DNA of 64,000 bases from Solirubrobacterales bacterium (GCA_026392255.1 JAPLCJ010000017.1:124001-188000); one strand, 5' to 3'; counted from the stretch's first letter, positions 25,871-35,943 are shown. Numbers and translations: made by a program. The notes: generated by a model not told the origin, from the sequence alone.

Positions 25871-25993
25871 CTACCCTTCCCGCAGCTCGGCGCGAATTTG
25901 GCGAATTATCTGGGTGTTGGACAGCCTCGCGCACAAGCGCAGTATTTGTGGGATGGAGACCCCACCCAACTGGCACTCGGGGCAGTGGGTCAT
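25871..25993 (-). CDS. possible 40-residue small protein with CPEC motif
   Basis: ATG at 25993, TAG at 25873-25871. The peptide opens MTHCPECQLGG and ends in an amphipathic stretch SNTQIIRQIRAELREG. It is not recognised. Support is weak: only an AGG six bases upstream as ribosome site, and an in-frame stop just before the start. It could be a chance frame. Confidence 0.25.
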   Translation of the reverse strand: MTHCPECQLGGVSIPQILRLCARLSNTQIIRQIRAELREG

Positions 25994-26154
25994 CAGCGCC
26001 TAAACCGGCGACAACCGCAATAAAACCGGCAATAAGTGCCCATCGGTGGGCTCGTATTTGGGTACGAACTAACGCCAGCCGTCCCTGTCGTGGCGGACGA
26101 TCTTTGGATCCATCCATGCCACTTAGAAGGGACCGGCCGCGACCAATTCGCCCC

Positions 26155-26166
26155 CGCTGATACGCT
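26155..26166 (+). promoter_or_regulatory. extended -10 promoter of the rpsF operon
   Basis: TGATACGCT at 26158-26166 fits an extended -10 (TGn-TACGCT). It ends nine bases before the rpsF ATG, so the mRNA should be leaderless; there is no Shine-Dalgarno. Confidence 0.4.
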
Positions 26167-26175
26167 GCCGACCTC

Positions 26176-26736
26176 ATGCCTAACGAGACTTATGACCTGA
26201 TGCTCATTGTGAGCGCCGAAGCCGAGGACAGCCGCAAGGCCGAAATCGCGTCTGAAGCCGAAGCTCTGATCACCAAGGGTGGTGGAACAATTGCCGACCG
26301 GACCGCTTGGGGCGACCGCACGCTCGCTTTCGAGATCGAGCACGAGTCACTTGGCGTCTACAGCCTGATCCGCTTCGAAGCACCTGGCGAAGTAATCAAG
26401 CCAATGTCGCGTCAGCTCAACATCACCGAGGGTCTTCTTCGCCACCGCGTGATGAAGGCAGTCCCTGGAGCACCCGCAAGCGTTGCTGCTTCACCGGCTG
26501 CTCAGGCTCCACCTAAGGAGTCCCCAGGTCAGTCTGCACCAACACCACCTGCTCCTTCACCTGCTCCAGCTGCCGAAGATGCTGCTCCGGCAGAGACAGA
26601 GGCCGCCGCACCAGTTGCTCCAGAAGCAGTGGCAGCCGAAGCTCCAGTCGCAGCAGAGCCTGTAGTTGAGGAAGCTCCAGCAGCTGAGGAAGCTCCCGTC
26701 GCCGAAGCGCCAGAAGCGCCCGCCGAAGACGCCTGA
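26176..26736 (+). CDS. rpsF: 30S ribosomal protein bS6 with long Ala/Pro/Glu tail
   Basis: Binds 16S rRNA with bS18 in the 30S platform. The core is residues 1-96 (YDLMLIVSAEAED, GGTIADRTAWGDRTLAFEIEHESLGVYSLIRF, LNITEGLLRHRVMKA). About 90 more residues form a low-complexity Pro/Ala/Glu tail (APAAEDAAPAETEAAAPVAP style), nearly doubling the usual length. The bases of the tail are C-rich and repetitive, prone to length variation. First gene of rpsF-ssb-rpsR-rplI. Confidence 0.95.
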   Translation: MPNETYDLMLIVSAEAEDSRKAEIASEAEALITKGGGTIADRTAWGDRTLAFEIEHESLGVYSLIRFEAPGEVIKPMSRQLNITEGLLRHRVMKAVPGAPASVAASPAAQAPPKESPGQSAPTPPAPSPAPAAEDAAPAETEAAAPVAPEAVAAEAPVAAEPVVEEAPAAEEAPVAEAPEAPAEDA

Positions 26737-26825
26737 TTCTCGCGTCTCTGCGCAGCACGGCCGCGATTACTCCCATTTTCCGTAACGAACTAACTCTGCG
26801 AAGCGTCATTGTGCGCTCCCACCAA

Positions 26826-26831
26826 TAGACT
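26826..26831 (+). promoter_or_regulatory. -10 element upstream of ssb
   Basis: TAGACT, identical to the hexamer before purA, 39 bases before the ssb GTG. It would allow ssb-rpsR-rplI transcription apart from rpsF. An AAAGGA Shine-Dalgarno lies at 26858-26863. Confidence 0.35.
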
Positions 26832-26870
26832 CGCCCGAGAAGATCAGTCGCTGTCGAAAGGAATAACACC

Positions 26871-27314
26871 GTGGCCGTCAATATCAATCGAGTAATCATC
26901 ACCGGAAACCTCACGAGGGATCCCGAGCTGCGCACGCTTCCCAGCGGCAATGCAGTTTGCAAATTGGGCGTCGCTGTCAACGCGCGCCGCAAGAACGCAA
27001 GTGGCGAGTGGGAAGACAAGCCGAACTATTTTGATGTCACAGTTTGGGGAGCTCAGGGCGAGAACGCAGCCCGCTTCCTGACCAAGGGCCGCCCCGTCGC
27101 TATTGACGGTCGCCTCGAGTGGAGCCAGTGGGAAACAGAGGGCCAGAAGCGCCAGAAGGTCGAAATCATCGCCGAGTCGGTACAGTTTCTGGGCGGTCGT
27201 GATGAATCGGCTGGTAGCTCCCCGGCACCTCGTGGAGACGTACCAATCGATGATGGCGACTTTGCACCCCCTGCCGCTCCCAGCGGTGCCGGGGACGAAG
27301 ACATTCCCTTCTAG
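26871..27314 (+). CDS. ssb: single-stranded DNA-binding protein
   Basis: 147 residues starting at GTG with AAAGGA upstream. OB-fold core VNINRVIITGNLTRDPELRTLPSGNAVCKLGVAVN, then PNYFDVTVWGAQGENAARFLTKGRPVAIDGRLEWSQWE, and a Gly/Pro/Asp linker ending in DEDIPF, the conserved acidic tip that recruits DNA repair and replication partners. The usual rpsF-ssb-rpsR order is kept. Confidence 0.96.
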   Translation: MAVNINRVIITGNLTRDPELRTLPSGNAVCKLGVAVNARRKNASGEWEDKPNYFDVTVWGAQGENAARFLTKGRPVAIDGRLEWSQWETEGQKRQKVEIIAESVQFLGGRDESAGSSPAPRGDVPIDDGDFAPPAAPSGAGDEDIPF

Positions 27315-27335
27315 AAGAAATCGGTCAAGAGACAA

Positions 27336-27704
27336 GTGGCGAGACAAAGCACAAGCACCAAGCCGCCAAGGCGGCGCGAAAAGCGAATCGGCAACGGCCG
27401 CAGGAAGTCCTGCCCGTACTGCAAGGACAAGGTCGAGAACGTCGATTGGCGTGATGTCGCATCCCTGCGTCGCTTCGTTTCCGACCGCGGCAAGCTGCGT
27501 GGCCGTCGGATCACCGGTGCATGTCGCCGCCATCAGAGCCAGATTGCAACAGCAGTCAAGCGTGCCCGTGAACTTGCCCTTCTGCCTTACGTAGCTGAGC
27601 ATCACGATGTCGAGGGCCGTCTGATCCGTTCGGATCGTGACGACAGAGACGATCGCGAGGGCGGCCGTGGCCGTGGCCGTGATCGTGGAGACGATCGACG
27701 CTAA
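27336..27704 (+). CDS. rpsR: 30S ribosomal protein bS18 with Arg/Asp-rich tail
   Basis: 122 residues from a GTG; the family core is about 70-80. It contains the zinc-type Cys set (RKSCPYCKDK ... ITGACRRHQ), VDWRDVASLRRFVSDRGKLRGRRI and the C-terminal RARELALLPY. About 30 extra residues follow, built of Arg/Asp/Gly (RDDRDDREGGRGRGRDRG). Its stop overlaps the rplI ATG by one base (TAATG). Confidence 0.95.
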   Translation: MARQSTSTKPPRRREKRIGNGRRKSCPYCKDKVENVDWRDVASLRRFVSDRGKLRGRRITGACRRHQSQIATAVKRARELALLPYVAEHHDVEGRLIRSDRDDRDDREGGRGRGRDRGDDRR

Positions 27705-28156
27705 TGCCACAAGCAATCCTTCTTGACGATGTAGAGACCCTTGGCGCAAAGGGCGATGTTGTTGTCGTCTCCAAGGGCTACATGCGCAACTTCCTTACAC
27801 CGCGTGGCCTGGCCCGCGAGGCATCCGATGTAGCTATCGCTGAAGCAAGGCGTCGGGCAGAGGAAGAGGATCGCGCCCGCCGCGAAGCTGAGTCCCGCTC
27901 AGATGAGTACGCAGCCCTTCTCTCCAAGACCGTTCTGACAATCGCAAGGCAAGCAGGTGACGATGGCCGTCTGTACGGCTCAGTCACCAACGCTGACATT
28001 GCAACCGCAATCATGGATGCCCGTGGCATCAAGGTTGACAAGCGCAAGATCCGCCTTGACGAAGCCATCAAGGCAGTCGGAACGCACATGGTTGAAGTTG
28101 AGATTGCCGGTGGCCACAAGGCCTCCGTCAAGACCATGGTTGTCGCTGAGTCATAA
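27704..28156 (+). CDS. rplI: 50S ribosomal protein bL9
   Basis: 150 residues, normal length. N-terminal rRNA-binding domain ILLDDVETLGAKGDVVVVSKGYMRNFLTPRGLA, a long connecting helix rich in Arg/Glu, and the C-terminal domain GRLYGSVTNADIATAI ... GTHMVEVEIAGGHKASVKTMV. Translationally coupled to rpsR. Confidence 0.97.
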   Translation: MPQAILLDDVETLGAKGDVVVVSKGYMRNFLTPRGLAREASDVAIAEARRRAEEEDRARREAESRSDEYAALLSKTVLTIARQAGDDGRLYGSVTNADIATAIMDARGIKVDKRKIRLDEAIKAVGTHMVEVEIAGGHKASVKTMVVAES

Positions 28157-28217
28157 AGACTTCGCGCAACCCTGCACCAACTCTCATAAACAACCCGCAG
28201 GATGCGGCCCTTTCGCC

Positions 28218-28246
28218 TTCGGACCGCTGGGTGACGGCGCTACCCT
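28218..28246 (+). promoter_or_regulatory. dnaB promoter
   Basis: TTCGGA (28218-28223), 17-base spacer, TACCCT (28241-28246), nine bases before the GTG at 28256. This predicts an essentially leaderless dnaB mRNA, and no Shine-Dalgarno is present. Confidence 0.45.
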
Positions 28247-28255
28247 CGGTCGACC

Positions 28256-29662
28256 GTGACTGCTGAATCCCAATCCCTCGCAGCTGAACTCGCCTCCGTC
28301 GGCAGTAGTGGCACCCCGCCGCACGACATTGAGGCCGAGCAATCTGTCCTCTCAGCAATTCTCCTCTCTGAAAAGGCCCTCTACGGCGTTGTCATTGCCG
28401 GCCAGCTGCGGCCAGAGGATTTCTACCGTCCACAACACGCTGCGATCTACGACGCGATGCTCTCGCTCTACAACGCAGGCGAGCCAATCGACTCCCTCCT
28501 CCTAAAGGAACAGCTTCGCCGCGACAGCAAGCTTGAGGATGCTGGTGGTGAGGTGATGATCGACTCACTCGCCGCAGCAGCCCCAGCCGCAGCAAACGTC
28601 CGTAACTACGCCAAGATCGTGCGCGAGCAAGCTCTGCTCCGCCGGCTCCTGCGCTCCACGTTCGAGATTCAGGAAGCAGTCAACAGCCGTGACGGCGAAG
28701 CTCGGGACCTCGTTGAGCGGGCAGAGATGTCAATCCTCGAAGTTGCCCGAGACGACGCGCAAAAGGACTTCCTCCAAGTCGGAGAAATGCTCGGCCGGGA
28801 GATCGACCGAATGGAAGCGCTCTCCCGTGGCGAAAGGCCCAACGGCGGCACGCCCTCGGGCTTCATTGACCTAGACGCGGTCACAGGCGGGTTCCAGCCA
28901 GGCAACCTGATCATCATCGCCGCCCGACCATCAATGGGCAAGTCCGCGCTGGTCACAAACATGGCCGAGAACGCAGCTGTCGGAGAAGGGAAGCCGGTCG
29001 CGCTGTTCTCGCTGGAAATGTCCGAGGCCGAGCTAGCCCAGCGTTTCGTGGCATCCCAATCTGGAACCCGGGGCGACCAGCTCCGTAAGGGCCAAGTCAA
29101 GGCTGAACGCTGGCCGAGGATCCTTCACGCATGCGAACGCCTCACTGCTGCGCCTCTCTTTGTTGACGACACCTCAGACATCGGGATCATGGAAATCCGG
29201 GCCAAGGCACGGCGGCTCCACCAGAAACTCCGTAACCAGGACGGCACCGGGGGCCTTGGACTGATCATCGTCGACTACCTGCAGCTGATGCGGGCCGATC
29301 ACCGCTACGACAGCCGGGTAGAGCAGGTCGGCCAAATGAGCCGTGGCCTGAAGATCCTTGCCCGTGAACTTGAAGTTCCAGTTATCGCCCTCTCTCAGCT
29401 CTCGCGTGCAGTCGAGAGCCGAACCGACAAGCGCCCAATCCTCTCCGATCTTCGTGAATCGGGACAGATTGAGCAGGACGCCGACATGGTCATGTTCATC
29501 TACCGCGACGACTATTACGACAAAGAGAGCGAGCGCGGCGGTATTGCCGAGTTGATTATCTCCAAACACCGTAATGGCCAGCTCGCCACAGTCGACCTTG
29601 CATTCCAGCCCTCCTACCCTCGTTTCACCAGTGTCGGCAGGGAAACGGACCGCGTGGACTAG
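28256..29662 (+). CDS. dnaB: replicative DNA helicase DnaB
   Basis: Hexameric 5'-3' helicase of the replication fork, 468 residues, no intein. N-terminal domain PPHDIEAEQSVLSAILLSEKAL; RecA-like C-terminal domain with Walker A AARPSMGKSAL, GLIIVDYLQLM (Walker B), VPVIALSQLSRAVESRTDKRP and LRESGQIEQDADMVMFIYRD. No DnaC or DnaI loader is seen; the DciA-type protein at 62835-63131 is the likely loader. Confidence 0.97.
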   Translation: MTAESQSLAAELASVGSSGTPPHDIEAEQSVLSAILLSEKALYGVVIAGQLRPEDFYRPQHAAIYDAMLSLYNAGEPIDSLLLKEQLRRDSKLEDAGGEVMIDSLAAAAPAAANVRNYAKIVREQALLRRLLRSTFEIQEAVNSRDGEARDLVERAEMSILEVARDDAQKDFLQVGEMLGREIDRMEALSRGERPNGGTPSGFIDLDAVTGGFQPGNLIIIAARPSMGKSALVTNMAENAAVGEGKPVALFSLEMSEAELAQRFVASQSGTRGDQLRKGQVKAERWPRILHACERLTAAPLFVDDTSDIGIMEIRAKARRLHQKLRNQDGTGGLGLIIVDYLQLMRADHRYDSRVEQVGQMSRGLKILARELEVPVIALSQLSRAVESRTDKRPILSDLRESGQIEQDADMVMFIYRDDYYDKESERGGIAELIISKHRNGQLATVDLAFQPSYPRFTSVGRETDRVD

Positions 29663-29681
29663 GTCACAGGCCTAAGCTCCG

Positions 29682-31007
<1,326 letters not shown>

Positions 31008-31013
<6 letters not shown>

Positions 31014-31751
31014 CCAGTTCTCAACGAGTTCGTCGTCCCCGACAGTTCCGATGCGTCGGGCTGGAACGCCGACCACAACCGTTCTTGGGGAAACATCGTG
31101 CTTAACCACAGCACCCCCGCCGACAACTGCCTCTTCGCCAATCTCAACGCCTGGAAGCAAAACAGAGCCACCGCCAATGCGGCACGCGCGCCTGAGCGTT
31201 GCGCCCTTCAGTGGCACTGAGCCATCGTGGCGTCCCATGCTGTCGTCGTTAGTGGTGATTGCGCCGGGGCCAACGAAGACGTCGTCCTCAATGATGCTCC
31301 CGGTGGTGATGTAAACAAGGGTCTGAATCCTGACGCCGGCACCGACAACGACATCGTTGTCAATCGTGGTACCGCGGCCAACGACGCTGCCCACCCCGAT
31401 AACGGCTCGCTCACGAACATGCGCTTGATCACCGATCACAACTCCGTCGGCCAGCTGAGCGCCAGCCAACACGATTGCGCCAGCACAGATGCTGACGCCG
31501 TTCCCGACCACGGTGACCCCGGTCTCCCGCCCCTGCGCCCGCGAGTGGGCGGCGAGGCGAGGCTCACGGCCTACAACAGCGTTCTCGCCGACAAGGCACC
31601 CAGTCCCAATCGTGACGCCTTCTCTGATCACAGCACCCGGCTCAATGATCGTATCTGCGCCGATCGCGGCTCCGCTCATCACAACGGCGGTTGGCGCGAT
31701 CGTTGCCGCCGGATCTACTTTGGCGTCGCTGGCGACGTTCTGATCGCTCAA
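31008..31751 (-). CDS. hexapeptide-repeat N-acetyltransferase (WbpD/WlbB-like)
   Basis: 247 residues of left-handed beta-helix repeats ([LIV]GxxxxI pattern: AAIGADTIIEPGAVIREGVTIGTG), with the NDDS-type turn (ITTNDDSMGRHDG) and the final GVPAR(R) motif seen in acyltransferases that act on 3-amino sugars. By family and neighbours it probably acetylates UDP-2-acetamido-3-amino-glucuronate. Starts at TTG 31751 overlapping the oxidoreductase stop (TTGA). Last gene of the operon. A simple serine-type or sugar O-acetyltransferase is the alternative. Confidence 0.8.
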
Positions 31752-32737
31752 CGGGCCTCCTCAAGGGCGTTCTGGAGGCCTTCGAGCACAGAAACGACCC
31801 TCAGACCGCTTTGTCCGTCTGTGCGCGGAGCGCGGCCCTCTGCGATCGAGCTAACAAAATGCTCAAGCTCCGTCCGGAGCGGTTCAGTGTTGGTCAGCTG
31901 CGGGGTCCAAGACCCACCAGCTCGGGCGATGTACTCGCCCCAAGACCGCGTGTCCTCGTCAAAGCCCTTGTCATAGACAGTCAGCTTGCCCTCAATCTTC
32001 ATGTCGTCAAAGACGGCCATGCGCTTAGAGCCAACAACTGTGATCCGGCGTTCCTTGTGCGGGTCCAGCCAGGAGAGGTGCATGTGAGCGGCAATCCCAG
32101 ACGGGAACCGCATGTATCCGAAGACGACGTCCTCAACCCCTGGACGCACGCAAGCTTCGCCGACGGCACTCACATAGTTGGGCTCCTCGCCAAGGAGCGA
32201 AAGGATCACTGCTACATCGTGAGCTCCAAGGCTCCAGAGCGCGTTCTCGTCCGAGCGCAACTGGCCCAGATTTTGGCGGTTGCCGTAGACGTACCTGACT
32301 TCGCCCAACTCACCCGATGAGATCAGCTCGGCCAGAGCCTCAACGGCAGGGTGGTATTCGAGCAGGTGTCCGACCATCAAGATTCGATCTGCCGCAGCGG
32401 CCGCATCAACTGCACGCTGCGCGTCGACCACGGACTGCGCCAATGGCTTCTCGACAAAGCAATGCTTGCCCGCTGCTAGGACCTGGCAGGCGAGGTCTGC
32501 GTGTGTTGGAACCGGAGTCGCCAGCGCCACAGCATCGACACTATCTGAAGCGAGCACATCCGCAAAGCTCGTCGTCGTGATTGCTTCGGGTGCCAACGCA
32601 CTAACGCGCTCAAGCGCTTCAGTATCGGCGTCGCAGATCATCGTCAGCTCGCACGATCCCATTGCTGAGAAGTTGCGAACGAGGTTGGGGCCCCAATATC
32701 CGAGGCCTGTCACTGCGATGCGGGGACGGTTGGACAC
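31748..32737 (-). CDS. Gfo/Idh/MocA-family sugar-nucleotide oxidoreductase (WbpB/WlbA-like)
   Basis: 329 residues. Rossmann NAD site RIAVTGLGYWGPNLVRNF, the family EKPLAQ motif with catalytic Lys (HCFVEKPLAQSV), GHLLEYHPAV, and the C-terminal alpha/beta domain. Between a WbpA-type dehydrogenase and a WbpD-type acetyltransferase, it probably oxidises the C3 hydroxyl of UDP-GlcNAc-uronate to the 3-keto sugar. GTG start. Its 3-keto product would need an aminotransferase that is not obvious in the operon. Confidence 0.82.
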   Translation of the reverse strand: MSNRPRIAVTGLGYWGPNLVRNFSAMGSCELTMICDADTEALERVSALAPEAITTTSFADVLASDSVDAVALATPVPTHADLACQVLAAGKHCFVEKPLAQSVVDAQRAVDAAAAADRILMVGHLLEYHPAVEALAELISSGELGEVRYVYGNRQNLGQLRSDENALWSLGAHDVAVILSLLGEEPNYVSAVGEACVRPGVEDVVFGYMRFPSGIAAHMHLSWLDPHKERRITVVGSKRMAVFDDMKIEGKLTVYDKGFDEDTRSWGEYIARAGGSWTPQLTNTEPLRTELEHFVSSIAEGRAPRTDGQSGLRVVSVLEGLQNALEEAR

Positions 32738-32751
32738 GGAGGTACTTTGCC

Positions 32752-33996
32752 TTAGAGGCGGGCGGAACGATCGCTATCAGGGCCGGTCACACCGCGGAGA
32801 TCCAATGTGAAGGGCGCTCCAGCGACGACCGCGTCATGGTCAACATCAGGGTGAGCGGTGACAATCACGGCGAGGTCACAGGCAGCAACACCACTCTCTA
32901 AGTCGACTGACTCCAGGCCAAACCGATCCATGATCGGCACCATTGGGTCGTGGTACGAGAGCTCGGCGCCCTCCTCCACAAGCAGTCGGGCGATCTTCAG
33001 TGCCGGTGCTTCGCGCATATCGCCAACGCCAGCCTTGTATGACACTCCAATCAACAGAACCTTCGAGCCCCTAACAGCCAACCCGCGGTCGTTGAGTGCC
33101 CGCGCCACGCGGTCAACGCAGTAATAAGGCATCTGCTGATTAACCTTGCCAGCCAGCTCAATGAACTCGGTGGACATGTCGAACTGACGGGCGCGCCACG
33201 CAAGATAAAACGGATCTACTGGCAGGCAGTGGCCACCCATTCCTGGACCGGGCTCAAAACGCATGAAGCCATAGGGCTTGGTTGCGGCCGCATCAACGAC
33301 CTCCCAAATATCAATGTCCATCCTGTCGGCGAGCATCGCGAGTTCGTTGACTAGGGCGATGTTGACCGAACGGAAAATGTTCTCCAGCAATTTGGTCAAC
33401 TCAGCTGCCTCAGGTGATGAGACAGGAACCAGGTTGTCGCAGACCTTTGAGTAGAGCTCGGTTGCTCGGGCTAGGCAAGCATCGGTCAGGCCGCCAACGA
33501 TCTTTGGCGTGTTGCGCATCGTGAAGTCCGTACGGCCTGGGTCGACCCGCTCGGGCGAATAAGCGACAGCAAAGTCAGTCCCGGCGGTCATGCCACTGCT
33601 CTCAAGAATCGGCACCAGCCGTTCGCGCGTTGTGCCCGGATAGGTCGTTGATTCAACGATCACCATCTGGCCCTTCGTTAAGTGCAGCGCGATTGTCTGC
33701 GCGGCTGCTTCAAGCGGCCCAAGGTCGGGCTCGCGATTTCCGCTCAACGGAGTGGGAACACAAACAATCACTGCATCGCAGTCGCCCAGACCCGCTGGCG
33801 AGTCAGTCCACTTGCTCACCCCAGCAACTGACGCGAGCTGTTCTGCCGAGATGTCCTCAATATGGCTGCGCCCAGCCCTAAGGCCCTCGAGCACGGGCTG
33901 TGAGACATCAAATCCAGTGACGTCAATGCCCTCCTGTCCAAATGCCACAAGAAGAGGCAGGCCCACATATCCAAGTCCGACGATCCCGACGCGCAT
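32752..33996 (-). CDS. UDP-N-acetylhexosamine 6-dehydrogenase (WbpA-like)
   Basis: 414 residues of the UDP-glucose/GDP-mannose dehydrogenase family. NAD site RVGIVGLGYVGLPLLVAF, VCVPTPLS, VESTTYPGTT, YSPERVDPG, KLLENIFRSVNIALVNELA, and catalytic GMGGHCLPVDPFYL with the active-site Cys. The YSPERVDPG and GGHCLPVDP forms are typical of UDP-GlcNAc-type 6-dehydrogenases. Makes the uronic acid used by the next enzymes. The ATG shares its A with the epimerase stop (TGATG). Confidence 0.88.
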   Translation of the reverse strand: MRVGIVGLGYVGLPLLVAFGQEGIDVTGFDVSQPVLEGLRAGRSHIEDISAEQLASVAGVSKWTDSPAGLGDCDAVIVCVPTPLSGNREPDLGPLEAAAQTIALHLTKGQMVIVESTTYPGTTRERLVPILESSGMTAGTDFAVAYSPERVDPGRTDFTMRNTPKIVGGLTDACLARATELYSKVCDNLVPVSSPEAAELTKLLENIFRSVNIALVNELAMLADRMDIDIWEVVDAAATKPYGFMRFEPGPGMGGHCLPVDPFYLAWRARQFDMSTEFIELAGKVNQQMPYYCVDRVARALNDRGLAVRGSKVLLIGVSYKAGVGDMREAPALKIARLLVEEGAELSYHDPMVPIMDRFGLESVDLESGVAACDLAVIVTAHPDVDHDAVVAGAPFTLDLRGVTGPDSDRSARL

Positions 33997-35075
33997 CAGA
34001 GAGCCAGTCTAAGTGCCGCGGCCACTCGGTCACCGGCGCGGGCATCACCGTACAAATCGGGTCTAGCCGAAGGCAGATCCGCTGTCAGGGCTGACACGAC
34101 CGCCTCAGCGTCAAGGCCGGTCAATGTGTTCCAGCCAGCATCAACGGTTTCGGTCCACTCTGTGGTGGTGCGCAAGGTTACGCAGCGCACGCCGCTCAAA
34201 TAAGCCTCTTTCTGCGCGCCGCCAGAATCGGTCAACAACGCCGCGGCATTGACCAGCAGCGATTGGAAGTCGATATAGCCCAGAGGTGGGGCGACCGTCA
34301 GGTGGTCGATGGCATCCAGCCTCGGCCGCAACCCGTGTTCCTGAAGCCGGGCTGCAGTTCTTGGATGCAACGGCAAAACGGTTGGGAGTCGGAGCGCCTC
34401 AAGGACCTCAAGCAATCCCTCCAGACCCTCAGCACTGTCAACCGTCCCAGCACGATGGGCTGTGACGAGCAGATAACCGCCTGCTTCAACCCCCATGGTT
34501 GCTAGGACTTCGTGCCGGTTACGAACGCGATCGGCGACCATCGCAACAACGTCGGCCGTTACATCCCCTACTAGCTCGATTCTCCCAGGCAGCTGTTCAT
34601 TCTTGAGGTTCTCAACGGCCACCGGTGTTGAACAGAGCAGAAGCGCTGAACGCTTGTCGGTCTCAATCCGATTGCGCTCCTCCGGCATCGACATGTCAAA
34701 GCTGCGCATTCCAGCCTCAACGTGAGCAACGGAAACACCAGCTGCCTCTGCGGCAAGGGCGCCGCCTAGCGTGGAATTTGTGTCGCCGTAAAGCAGGACC
34801 GTGTCCGGCTGATGCTCTGCGATCACTTGGCCGAGCGCTGCAGCCATCCGTTCGACTTGAGAAGCGTCCGGTCCACCGGCGATCTCCAAGTTCACGTCAG
34901 GTGCGGGAATTCCAAGCTCGTCAAAGAAGACGTCGGAGAGATCAGGGTCGTGGTGCTGGCCGGTATGGACCAAGACCTCAGTCGCGACTTTGCGCAACGG
35001 GCCGGAGACGGCCGCTGCCTTGACGAACTGTGGGCGATTGCCCACCACAGTCAGAACTCGGCGAGTATCGGTCAC
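33996..35075 (-). CDS. UDP-N-acetylhexosamine 2-epimerase (WecB/WbpI-like)
   Basis: 359-residue GT-B-fold epimerase, non-hydrolysing type. VVGNRPQFVKAAAVS at the N-terminus, HTGQHHDPDLSDVFF, LLYGDTNSTLGGALAA, HVEAGMRSFDMSMPEERNRIETD, VTAHRAGTVDS (short of the usual ENT), and LTDSGGAQKEA. The GxRPQFxKAA form is the one seen in WbpI, which epimerises UDP-GlcNAc(3NAc)A to UDP-ManNAc(3NAc)A; simple UDP-GlcNAc to UDP-ManNAc epimerisation is the alternative. ATGA overlap with the class IV aminotransferase. Confidence 0.85.
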   Translation of the reverse strand: MTDTRRVLTVVGNRPQFVKAAAVSGPLRKVATEVLVHTGQHHDPDLSDVFFDELGIPAPDVNLEIAGGPDASQVERMAAALGQVIAEHQPDTVLLYGDTNSTLGGALAAEAAGVSVAHVEAGMRSFDMSMPEERNRIETDKRSALLLCSTPVAVENLKNEQLPGRIELVGDVTADVVAMVADRVRNRHEVLATMGVEAGGYLLVTAHRAGTVDSAEGLEGLLEVLEALRLPTVLPLHPRTAARLQEHGLRPRLDAIDHLTVAPPLGYIDFQSLLVNAAALLTDSGGAQKEAYLSGVRCVTLRTTTEWTETVDAGWNTLTGLDAEAVVSALTADLPSARPDLYGDARAGDRVAAALRLAL

Positions 35076-35866
35076 GCGGCGTCAGTCGGCAGCGCGCTGC
35101 CAACTAGCTCGCTCAGCCGCCCAGCGAGTTCAGCTGTGACGGCGCCGTTAGCCGGGAACTCACGTTGGTCAATTCCATTTACTGCCTGAATCTCACGCGT
35201 CGTGGAAGCAAGGAAAGCCTCGTCGGCATTCGCAAGAAGGTCAGGGAGCAAAATGGACTTCTCGACTGCCCCTGTGATCTGGAAGATGTAGCGGCGTGTG
35301 ATCGACTCCAAAATCCTGTCCGCCAGAGGAGGAGTGAACACATTCCCGCCTTCAACCCAGAAGAAGGTCGCGGTCGGTGCTTCCAGAACCATTCCTTCCG
35401 GTGTCACAAGGAGAGCTTCATCCGCGCCCTTTTCAACCGCAACTCGCCCCGCGAGCATGTTTCCCGCGTAAGACAACGACTTGATCCCGTCGAGAACGAT
35501 CGTCGACTGATAGGCGATAGTCGCAAGCCGCACCGCGGTCCCCCGATCAGGGAGCGGCTCAGTAAGGAGGACCCGGTTGCCGCCGCGAGTAATGACGATC
35601 CGGAGGCATCCATCGCGACTTCCGTGAGCCGCAAGGATGGCCGCGACTTCAGACTTCAAAGCGGGCTCGTCATACGGAAGCCTCAAATTCTCTGCTGAGG
35701 CGGCAAGGCGAACGAAATGCTCATCCAGCGCAAACGGGAACCCTGCGTAAAGCCGCGCAACCTCAAAGGCCCCATCACCGCGAAGTAGGCCGTCATCCGT
35801 TGCCGGAATGACCGCCGCTGCGGCGTCTCCAATGACGCCATTGATTGAGGCAAGTTCAGCGCTCAT
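35072..35866 (-). CDS. class IV PLP aminotransferase (IlvE/PabC/D-amino-acid family)
   Basis: 264-residue fold-type IV PLP enzyme. It starts INGVIGDAAAAVIPATDDGLLRGDGAFEVARLY, has the catalytic Lys in LDGIKSLSYAGNMLAGRVAVEKGADEALLV, and EAPTATFFWVEGGNVFTPPL with the PLP phosphate-binding turn, ending STTREIQAVNGID. Family members act on branched-chain or D-amino acids, or make 4-aminobenzoate by lyase chemistry; I cannot choose. The ATG is four bases after the 3' end of tRNA-Lys and it is coupled to the epimerase by ATGA, so it heads the sugar operon. Confidence 0.85.
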   Translation of the reverse strand: MSAELASINGVIGDAAAAVIPATDDGLLRGDGAFEVARLYAGFPFALDEHFVRLAASAENLRLPYDEPALKSEVAAILAAHGSRDGCLRIVITRGGNRVLLTEPLPDRGTAVRLATIAYQSTIVLDGIKSLSYAGNMLAGRVAVEKGADEALLVTPEGMVLEAPTATFFWVEGGNVFTPPLADRILESITRRYIFQITGAVEKSILLPDLLANADEAFLASTTREIQAVNGIDQREFPANGAVTAELAGRLSELVGSALPTDAA

Positions 35867-35870
35867 CCAG

Positions 35871-35943
<73 letters not shown>

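Larger units (their letters stand above)
25741..26175. other. 435-base region without an assigned gene
   Basis: Lies between the GT20 gene and rpsF. It holds the likely rpsF -10 at its right end and, on the minus strand, a 40-codon frame described separately. A longer minus frame (26117-25737) encodes one membrane-like stretch (WALIAGFIAVVAGLGA) followed by a Pro/Arg-rich tail that looks non-coding. I see no tRNA, terminator with U-run or repeat. Confidence 0.5.

Noticed and set aside
25737-26177. 146-codon minus-strand frame in the rpsF upstream gap
   Set aside because: Starts antisense to the rpsF start, and after one membrane-like stretch it turns into Pro/Arg-rich sequence typical of a shadow frame in GC-rich DNA.
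26480-26736. Repeat array in the rpsF 3' end
   Set aside because: The repetitive bases simply encode the Pro/Ala/Glu tail in frame; no regular unit or spacer.
31227-31976. 249-codon plus-strand frame opposite the acetyltransferase
   Set aside because: Shadow of the hexapeptide repeats; the Asp/Asn-rich translation mirrors Val/Ile codons of the real gene.
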